DNA of 18,421 bases. It comes from Treponema sp. GTDB taxonomy: Bacteria > Spirochaetota > Spirochaetia > Treponematales > Breznakiellaceae. Under the pieces are notes generated by a model. The model saw nothing but the letters and a program-made list of their open reading frames with translations, made no database searches and was not told the DNA's origin. Positions 6,652 through 14,013 of this stretch are shown here, piece by piece. The DNA is taken from positions 1 through 18,421 of the forward strand of contig WQRN01000028.1 in assembly GCA_009786715.1 (NCBI GenBank). Direction: 5' to 3'. Numbering within the stretch: the first letter of the stretch is position 1; every line of letters starts with the position of its first letter. The position numbers and the translations under genes were made by a program.

Positions 6652-9600
6652 TTTACAATGAAATCATTTATAAACGCATCAGGATAAAGTTCTCCTTCCC
6701 GCTAATTGCATTAACAGCCGGATGCTGTTTAGTCGTTCTTATTTTTTATTTATTGCTTTTCAACGCGCAGTTAAACAGCGCTATGTATGACAGTGTTGAT
6801 GTCGCCGCGATGGTAACCGACCATGAGATTGAAAATTTAAAAGTAAACGGACATGTTGCCGCGATTGGCATAGCTGCCGACCCTGTTATGATAGAGGCGA
6901 TTATCAACAATGATCGCGATAAAATATTAAAAACCGCAAATACTCTAAAATTGATAGCGCAGGTTGACTATTGCACTATTCTTGATAAAAACGGAATTGT
7001 TCTGGCAAGAACCCATGAACCTGATATTTTCGGCGACAGTCTTGCGCATCTTCCCCATGTTAGACAGGCATTTATCGGCATGAGAGAATCATATGTCGCG
7101 AAGGGCGTAACAATAGATCTTGGCGTATATTCAGGCGCGCCTGTATACGATGAAGATAAAAATATTATAGGAATTGTTTCGCTTGGATTCCAGTTAAGCA
7201 ATCAGAAATTTGTTAACAAATTAAAAAATATTACAATGTGTGAAATCAGTATTTTCCGCGACAGCGAAAGAATAGCTACAACAATCACTGGTATAGATGA
7301 GTCAAACGACCCAACCGCAAAAGTTCCGGAATATATAAGCAGCATTACGCTTGCCGGAGGATCTTATGCCGGAAAAATAATTATTGCGGAGAAACAAGCT
7401 ATTGCGAAATATATCCCGATACTGGGCGAATATAACAAAGTAGTCGGGATGGTGGGCGTATGTTATTATACGGCAGAAGATATGAAAAAAAATCTGTTAT
7501 TTATTTTCAGCGGCATTATAATAACGCTTATCGCAATTGCAATTTGCATTTTAATCGCAAGAGTTATTCTAAAAATTGTTGAACGTCATCTCAGCGATAT
7601 GATGGACGAAGTCCGTAAAGCGGACGAGATGGTGCATACAGTGCTCGAAGAAAAAAATATGCTGGCGAATATCAAAGATATTATGAACGGATTGGACGTT
7701 ATGATTTATGTTACAGATCCGCAGACAGATGAAATACTTTTTATAAATGAAAGAATGAGGCTGCATTACGGAATTAAAGTTAATCCAATTGGGCAAAAAT
7801 GTTATAAAATACTTCAGAAAGATCATGATAATAAATGCAGTTTTTGCCCCTGTTTCAAACTTGAGATTGAACCTGATAAACCTGTTGTTTGGAATGAGCA
7901 CAGCGCGGTTACAAATTGCAGTTACCGCAATGTTGACAGATACATCAAATGGCAAAGCGGACAAACGGTGCATATTCAGCACTCTGTTGATATAACGGAA
8001 TTGATTGCCGCTAAAGAGGCGGCTGAATTAAGCAATCGATCAAAAGGGTTTTTCCTCGCGCAGATGAGCCATGAAATACGCACCCCGATGAACGCGATTC
8101 TGGGAATTTCTGAAATTCAGCTGCTGGATAAAAATCTTCCGTCCGGCGCTGAGGAAGGGTATAGAAAAATATATGAGTCCGGCAATTTATTATTAAATAT
8201 TATAAATGACATTCTGGATTTTTCAAAAATTGACGCCGGTAAACTGGAAATTGATTGTGAAAAATATGATGTTCCAAGCCTGATAAACGACACTGTTCAG
8301 ATGAATCGTCTGCGTTTTGAAGGAAAGCTAATATCTTTTAAAGTCAGTTTAGATGAAAATACGCCGCATGAGCTGATAGGCGATGAACTTCGCATAAAAC
8401 AAATATTATATAATCTGCTTTCAAACGCATTTAAATATACAGAAACCGGTGAAGTTGAATTTTCAATCTGTGCGCAGGATGGGGCTAATGACGAAACCGC
8501 GGTGATTATTTTCAAAGTGAGAGACACAGGACAGGGTATGACTGAGAATCAGGTGTCGAGAATATTTGATGAATATGCCCGCTTTAATATGGAAACCAAC
8601 CGGAGTATTTCCGGCACAGGTTTAGGCATGAGTATTACAAAGCATCTTATCAATTTAATGAATGGGGAAATTTTTGTTGAGAGCAAGCCGGGTGAAGGCT
8701 CCCTGTTTACAGTGCGTTTGCCGCAGATTCGCTGCGGCGCGGATATATGCGGAAGCGAAATAGCGGAAAATCTGCGTGATTTCAGTTTCCACAGCATATC
8801 ACTGCAAAAAAAATCAGAAATTATACATGAATATATGCCGTACGGCAAAGTGTTAATTGTAGATGACGTTGAATCGAATTTGTTAGTCGCAAAAGGACTT
8901 TTAATGCCGTACGGACTGCATATTGATACCGTAACCAGCGGTTTTGACGCGATAGAAAAAATTGAAAATGACAAAAATTATGATATAGTATTTATGGATC
9001 ATATGATGCCGAAAATGGACGGTTTAAAGACGACTAAAAAATTACGCGAAATGGGTTATATGCAGCCTATAGTCGCTTTAACGGCTAACGCAGTTATAGG
9101 GCAGGAAGAAATGTTCCTTGCGAATGGTTTTGACAGCTTTATATCAAAACCAATAGACTCGCGTGAGCTGAATCAAATATTAATCGAATTAATAAGAAAT
9201 AAAAAGCTTAAGCAGGAAAGACAATCTGAAGAGCTGAGTTTCGTTCTTGAAAGCGAAGAATTGGCGGCAGCTACAGCGCTGGATATAAAAAACGCCATTG
9301 CTGTGATGAATGATATACTGCCGCGTATAAACGATAACAGCGCAGACAGCGCAGACATGGAATTATTTATCACAACTGTTCACGGAATTAAAAGCGCGCT
9401 TTCCAATATAGGTGAAAACCTGCTTTCAAATATTGCGTTAAAACTGGAGCAGGCCGGAAATAATGAAAACATAGACGTATTAAAATCTGAAACAAATGAA
9501 TTTTTGGAAGCGCTTTATTCGCTGACTGAAAAAATAGAGCAAGCAAAATTAAAAGACGAAGAAGGAGAAATTTCTTCTGACATTTCACGTGATGATTTAA

Positions 9601-9821
9601 ATTTCCTAAAAGATAAATTTAATAAAATTAACGCAGCCTGCGAACAATTGCTTGTTAAAGACGCTAAAACAGCGTTGATTGATTTAAGGCAAAAAACATG
9701 GCCTTTTGGAATTAGTAAAATATTAAATGAAATTTCTGTATATATAATACGCGGTGAGTTTGCAAATGTTCAAACTGTTATAAATAAAGCGAATGAAATA
9801 TTTAACTTTGAGAAGGAATAA
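6642..9821 (+). CDS. Hybrid histidine kinase 1: Cache-like sensor, PAS, HisKA-HATPase-REC-HPt
   Basis: This 1059-residue inner-membrane kinase has a first membrane segment at about 17-40, a periplasmic double-Cache-like domain at about 45-283 (dCache_3-like, with GVYSGAPVYDEDKNIIGIVS), and a second membrane segment at about 284-308. A PAS domain follows at about 340-450, with a Cys cluster (Cys387, Cys399, Cys402, Cys404). The kinase core has phospho-His477 in SHEIRTPMNAI, the N box NLLSNAFKYT, DTGQGM and GTGLGM. A receiver at 735-850 has Asp786 (FMDHMMPKMDG). An HPt domain has His914 (TVHGIKSALSNIG). A helical tail at about 985-1055 contains Trp1020-Pro1021. The chain can therefore carry a full His-Asp-His relay internally and pass phosphate on to another receiver. 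The start overlaps the HD-GYP gene by 10 bp, with AGGT/GGGG purines upstream, suggesting translational coupling. Small ligands are typical of Cache domains; the ligand here is unknown. Confidence 0.92.
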   Translation: MSIIYNEIIYKRIRIKFSFPLIALTAGCCLVVLIFYLLLFNAQLNSAMYDSVDVAAMVTDHEIENLKVNGHVAAIGIAADPVMIEAIINNDRDKILKTANTLKLIAQVDYCTILDKNGIVLARTHEPDIFGDSLAHLPHVRQAFIGMRESYVAKGVTIDLGVYSGAPVYDEDKNIIGIVSLGFQLSNQKFVNKLKNITMCEISIFRDSERIATTITGIDESNDPTAKVPEYISSITLAGGSYAGKIIIAEKQAIAKYIPILGEYNKVVGMVGVCYYTAEDMKKNLLFIFSGIIITLIAIAICILIARVILKIVERHLSDMMDEVRKADEMVHTVLEEKNMLANIKDIMNGLDVMIYVTDPQTDEILFINERMRLHYGIKVNPIGQKCYKILQKDHDNKCSFCPCFKLEIEPDKPVVWNEHSAVTNCSYRNVDRYIKWQSGQTVHIQHSVDITELIAAKEAAELSNRSKGFFLAQMSHEIRTPMNAILGISEIQLLDKNLPSGAEEGYRKIYESGNLLLNIINDILDFSKIDAGKLEIDCEKYDVPSLINDTVQMNRLRFEGKLISFKVSLDENTPHELIGDELRIKQILYNLLSNAFKYTETGEVEFSICAQDGANDETAVIIFKVRDTGQGMTENQVSRIFDEYARFNMETNRSISGTGLGMSITKHLINLMNGEIFVESKPGEGSLFTVRLPQIRCGADICGSEIAENLRDFSFHSISLQKKSEIIHEYMPYGKVLIVDDVESNLLVAKGLLMPYGLHIDTVTSGFDAIEKIENDKNYDIVFMDHMMPKMDGLKTTKKLREMGYMQPIVALTANAVIGQEEMFLANGFDSFISKPIDSRELNQILIELIRNKKLKQERQSEELSFVLESEELAAATALDIKNAIAVMNDILPRINDNSADSADMELFITTVHGIKSALSNIGENLLSNIALKLEQAGNNENIDVLKSETNEFLEALYSLTEKIEQAKLKDEEGEISSDISRDDLNFLKDKFNKINAACEQLLVKDAKTALIDLRQKTWPFGISKILNEISVYIIRGEFANVQTVINKANEIFNFEKE
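9811..9817 (+). promoter_or_regulatory. Shine-Dalgarno sequence that sets the kinase 2 start
   Basis: AGAAGGA, within the last codons of kinase 1, lies five bases before the ATG at 9823. The longer frame from the ATG at 9793 would lie inside kinase 1 and place extra charged residues before the signal peptide. The start at 9823 gives a standard signal peptide, MKHIYKPFF plus a hydrophobic core. Confidence 0.8.
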
Positions 9822-9822
9822 A

Positions 9823-12800
9823 ATGAAACACATATATAAACCTTTTTTTACTGCTGCAATAATCATTCTGAGTCTCATGTGTATTAATATGCCTGTTTCA
9901 GCGCAGACAGGAATAGCAGGCGATTTGGATTTGCCCGTTATTAAAGTAGCCTTCAGCGATGATCAATCGATCGTTACCGAACGAGTGCTGTATGAGGCGT
10001 TAAAGCGTTCAGGATATCAAATGCTCGCGAAAGGAACCGGAATGCGCACTTCTATAGCCGATGTTAATTACGGCGATGCCGCCATTTTACCGGTTCAAAC
10101 AGACGGCTTCGACAGAGTGTATACAAATTTAATAAAAGTTCCCGTGGTTATAGATTATGTTGAATTTTCTGTCTATGCCATGCTGAATAGAACGAACGAT
10201 ATTTTACAATGGAGCGATCTGGCTGGTTTACGGGTGGGGTATCGCTGGCAAAATGAGTATATAACTAATAATATCAGGCGGACTGGAGCCGGCGGGTTTG
10301 TCAGAGTAAATGATGTCAGTGAATTGTGGGATTCTCTTCTTAACGGCGATACAGACGCGGTTATACTCCCGCGTTTTTCGCATTATGAACACAGGTTTCC
10401 GCCCGGAGTTAAAAGGATAGGCGTGGCAGAGCGGCAGCCTGTTTACAGTTATGTGAACAGCAATTACAATTATTTAGTTCCTCTTCTTGAAAATGCCTAT
10501 AAAAGCATGATTGCCGACGGTACAATGGAGTCTATTCATAAAGGAGTTAAACCGGACGGCGGCAAGCCTTTTATTGTGCATATTAATTCACATAACGCGC
10601 AGAATGCATGGGAACGCAGTCAAATGGAAACCATCCGTTCAAATCTCGAAGCAAAAACTCCGCTGAATTATTACAGCATTTATTTAAATTCCAACGAACC
10701 GCACAGTCAGGTTAGTTATAACAGCGTTATCTCGGAGATGATACGCACGGAAACTATCTTGCGTTATCCCGATTTAATCATTGCGTCAGGCAACGAAGCT
10801 TTTGAATTTACAATAGACAATTATTATTTATTATTTCCGAATCTGCCCGTTTTATTTTTCGGAGTTTACGGACTGGACAGTTCAGTGCTGTACGGACTGG
10901 AAGATCATTTTACAGGAGTTTGTGAAACGGTTTCATTTGATGAAATTATCCCGCAAATGCTTGGTTCTTTCCCTAAAACAAAGCGAATTTTTATTTTAAA
11001 TGATAATTACCTGTCCAGCAGCATAGGTATCAGGGAATCAATTAAAAAGGAATTAGAGGCAATGTTAATTAAGCGCAATTTACCTGCGGAAATTATATTC
11101 AACGAAGACAAACCGCTGCCCGAGATTCTTGATGATATACGCAGGTTTGGATCCGATACGCTTGTGTTAATAGGTAATTATTTTGCTGATTCAGACGGGA
11201 CATTTTATACGGAAAACGATATTCAAAAAATTGTTTCGCAGGCGTCTGTTAATCCTGTTTATTCTTTAACTCCCTCTTTTATAGGATACGGAACATTGGG
11301 CGGATTTATTACTTCTGGCAACGAGAAAAGCAAAATTATTACCTCAATGGCCGCTGAAATATTAAATGGGGCAAAGATTGGCGGGATTCCGGTTATCTTC
11401 GATTCAGCGTTTCTGAACCAATGGCTGTTTGATAATGAAATTATTAAACGCTTTAAAATTAGCAAAAAAAATCTGCCGAAAAACCGCGTTCTTATAAATC
11501 GCGCGCTGCCTGTATGGGAATCCAATCCGTACGCGTTCAGGCTGCTGCTGACGATAGCGGCATTGTTTCTATTAATCATCATCGGATTTATATTATTCTT
11601 TTTAAAAAATAAAAAAATAACGCAGAGTATCAGCAGGCAGAAAGAACTTTTTGAAACAGTGAACAGTGTGTCCTCGGTTCTGCTTGAGCCGGAAATGAAC
11701 CATCGCTTTGATGATACATTATTAAAAGCCATGGACATCATGGTTGAAGCAGTAGGCGTTGATCGCGTCTGCATATGGATGAGAAATGACGAACCCAGGC
11801 TGTGTTTCTCATTGAATTACCAGTGGGAAAACGGCGATTTTAAATCATTAAACAGAAACGGCGAATTAGCGCCTGATATCTGGTTCGACGCTCATCCCGG
11901 CTGGAATGATATTATGTCACAGGGAAAATGCATTAACTCATTAGTGAAAGATATGCCTCTTGCCGAACAGGAAGAACTTGCGCCCAGAAAAGTTTTATCT
12001 CTTTTTGTAGTTCCTATTTTTATACAGGATCAGTTTTGGGGTTTTGTCGGTTTTGACGGCTGCAAAAAAGAACGCTTGTTTACAAACAGCGAGGAGTTGA
12101 TTCTGCGATCGGCGAGCCGGATGATAGCGCATGCGATTATCCGCAAAGAAATGACATTGCAGCTTGAAAATAGCGCAAGAGAAGCAAACAATGCTAACAA
12201 AGCAAAGAGCAGTTTCCTTGCGAATATGAGTCATGAGATACGCACGCCCATGAATGCGATTTTAGGCATTGCCGAGATTCAGCTTCGCGATGAAAATCTT
12301 TCGCGGGAAACCGAGGAAGCAATTGAAAAAATTTATGAATCAGGCGATTTATTGCTTAATATTATAAATGATATACTAGACCTCTCCAAAATCGAAGCCG
12401 GTAAACTAGAGCTTCTCCCTGTTAAATACGATATTCCCAGTCTTATCAACGATAGTGTGCAGCTTAACCGTCTGCGCTATGATTCAAAGCCGATCGATTT
12501 ATCTATTCATGTTGACGAAAACACACCGCATTATTTCTACGGCGATGAGCTTCGTATTAAACAGGTGATGAATAATATTCTATCTAACGCATTTAAATAT
12601 ACTGATGAAGGCACAGTCACTATTTATATTTCCGCTGAATTGAATGAAAGCGATGCTGACAACGCTGTTCTTATTTTCCGTATATGCGATACAGGGCAGG
12701 GAATGACAGAAACGCAGTTAAATGAATTGTTTAACGAATATACGCGCTTTAACGCCGAGGCAAACCGTGAAACGGTCGGCACAGGTTTAGGTATGAGTAT

Positions 12801-14013
12801 AACAAAACATCTCCTCGATCTTATGAGGGGTGAAATATCTGTGAAGAGTGAACCTGGAAAGGGAACGGAATTTATCGTGCGTCTTCCGCAGAAACGCGCC
12901 GGCTCTGAAATATGCGGAAAAGAAGTATCCGATAAATTGCGCAATTTCAAATTCCGAAGCACGACGCTCACTAATAAAACGCAATTCTTAAGGGAATATA
13001 TGCCTTACGGCAGCGTTCTTGTTGTTGATGACGTTGAATCTAACATATATGTAATTAAAGGAATGCTGCTGCCTTACGGAATAAAAATCGACTCTGCTTC
13101 CAGCGGTTTTGAAGCCATCAAAAAGATAGAAGAAGGAAATGTCTATGACATCGTGTTCATGGATCATATGATGCCTAAAATGGACGGCATAGAAACAACA
13201 AAAAGAATGCGTGACATGGGATACGGACATACTATAGTCGCTCTGACCGCTAACGCAATTATCGGGCGCGCTGAGATGTTCCTTAATAACGGTTTTGACG
13301 GTTTTATATCCAAGCCGATTGATTCGCGCGAGCTAAATTTAATGCTGAATGAGCTTATACGGAATAAAAAACCTCCGGAAGTAATCGAGGCGGTGCGCTA
13401 TTTCGCGCTTCAGCATAAAAACAACGCTGTGCCGGGAGCGGCGAAAAGGATTTCTTTAAACGATGAATTAATCGCCGCCGCGGCACATGATGTAGAAAAC
13501 GCTCTTGCTGTACTGGAAGAATTATTTTCAGAGTTAGGCGCCGGCAATGTGGATATTCAATTATTCACCACAACCGTTCATGGCATAAAAAGCGCGCTCG
13601 CAAATATAGGAGAAAATCAGCTTTCAAACGCCGCCCTCGCGCTGGAACATTCAGGAGAAAACGGCGAAATAAAAAAAATATCATCCGAAATATACGGATT
13701 CATGGACTCGCTCAAGTCATTTTTAGGAAAAATCAAACCGCCTGAAACCGGCGTGAACAAAGATGATGACTGTAATGTTACAGATGATGACATTAATATT
13801 TTGAAAAATAAATTAGATGAAATTAAGATCGCCTGCGAGAAATTTATTGTTAAAGACGCCAAAACGGCTATAAACGAGCTGAAGATGAAAGTATGGCCGC
13901 GGAAAATAAGCGATATTATTAATGAGCTCTCTTTATATTTGCTGCGCGGCGAATATACAAAAGTTATATCTGCCGTGGATAATGCGATTGAAGGCGGAAT
14001 ATTGATAATATGA
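9823..14013 (+). CDS. Hybrid histidine kinase 2: two periplasmic binding-protein domains, GAF, HisKA-HATPase-REC-HPt
   Basis: This 1396-residue protein has a signal peptide (residues 1-27, ending PVSA before QTG). Residues 38-242 resemble a family 3 solute-binding protein (SBP_bac_3, type II fold), with DLAGLRVGYRWQNE and LLNGDTDAVILPR. Residues 249-525 resemble an ABC_sub_bind / type I periplasmic binding domain, with PFIVHINSHNAQNAW, PDLIIASGNEAF and LPVLFFGVYG. A membrane segment spans about 572-594, followed by a GAF domain at about 607-775. The kinase core has phospho-His804 in SHEIRTPMNAI, NILSNAFKYT, DTGQGM and GTGLGM. The receiver carries Asp1114, the HPt carries His1253, and the helical tail includes Trp1358-Pro1359. 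The start is 1 bp after the kinase 1 stop. Tandem periplasmic domains of two fold types suggest sensing of two solutes or of a composite signal (inference). The GAF, linker and tail are closest to those of kinase 3, pointing to a later duplication between these two. Confidence 0.92.
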   Translation: MKHIYKPFFTAAIIILSLMCINMPVSAQTGIAGDLDLPVIKVAFSDDQSIVTERVLYEALKRSGYQMLAKGTGMRTSIADVNYGDAAILPVQTDGFDRVYTNLIKVPVVIDYVEFSVYAMLNRTNDILQWSDLAGLRVGYRWQNEYITNNIRRTGAGGFVRVNDVSELWDSLLNGDTDAVILPRFSHYEHRFPPGVKRIGVAERQPVYSYVNSNYNYLVPLLENAYKSMIADGTMESIHKGVKPDGGKPFIVHINSHNAQNAWERSQMETIRSNLEAKTPLNYYSIYLNSNEPHSQVSYNSVISEMIRTETILRYPDLIIASGNEAFEFTIDNYYLLFPNLPVLFFGVYGLDSSVLYGLEDHFTGVCETVSFDEIIPQMLGSFPKTKRIFILNDNYLSSSIGIRESIKKELEAMLIKRNLPAEIIFNEDKPLPEILDDIRRFGSDTLVLIGNYFADSDGTFYTENDIQKIVSQASVNPVYSLTPSFIGYGTLGGFITSGNEKSKIITSMAAEILNGAKIGGIPVIFDSAFLNQWLFDNEIIKRFKISKKNLPKNRVLINRALPVWESNPYAFRLLLTIAALFLLIIIGFILFFLKNKKITQSISRQKELFETVNSVSSVLLEPEMNHRFDDTLLKAMDIMVEAVGVDRVCIWMRNDEPRLCFSLNYQWENGDFKSLNRNGELAPDIWFDAHPGWNDIMSQGKCINSLVKDMPLAEQEELAPRKVLSLFVVPIFIQDQFWGFVGFDGCKKERLFTNSEELILRSASRMIAHAIIRKEMTLQLENSAREANNANKAKSSFLANMSHEIRTPMNAILGIAEIQLRDENLSRETEEAIEKIYESGDLLLNIINDILDLSKIEAGKLELLPVKYDIPSLINDSVQLNRLRYDSKPIDLSIHVDENTPHYFYGDELRIKQVMNNILSNAFKYTDEGTVTIYISAELNESDADNAVLIFRICDTGQGMTETQLNELFNEYTRFNAEANRETVGTGLGMSITKHLLDLMRGEISVKSEPGKGTEFIVRLPQKRAGSEICGKEVSDKLRNFKFRSTTLTNKTQFLREYMPYGSVLVVDDVESNIYVIKGMLLPYGIKIDSASSGFEAIKKIEEGNVYDIVFMDHMMPKMDGIETTKRMRDMGYGHTIVALTANAIIGRAEMFLNNGFDGFISKPIDSRELNLMLNELIRNKKPPEVIEAVRYFALQHKNNAVPGAAKRISLNDELIAAAAHDVENALAVLEELFSELGAGNVDIQLFTTTVHGIKSALANIGENQLSNAALALEHSGENGEIKKISSEIYGFMDSLKSFLGKIKPPETGVNKDDDCNVTDDDINILKNKLDEIKIACEKFIVKDAKTAINELKMKVWPRKISDIINELSLYLLRGEYTKVISAVDNAIEGGILII

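Noticed and set aside
11259..11774. 171-codon minus-strand frame within kinase 2
   Set aside because: It spans the second periplasmic domain and membrane segment of kinase 2 in antisense, with no domain of its own.
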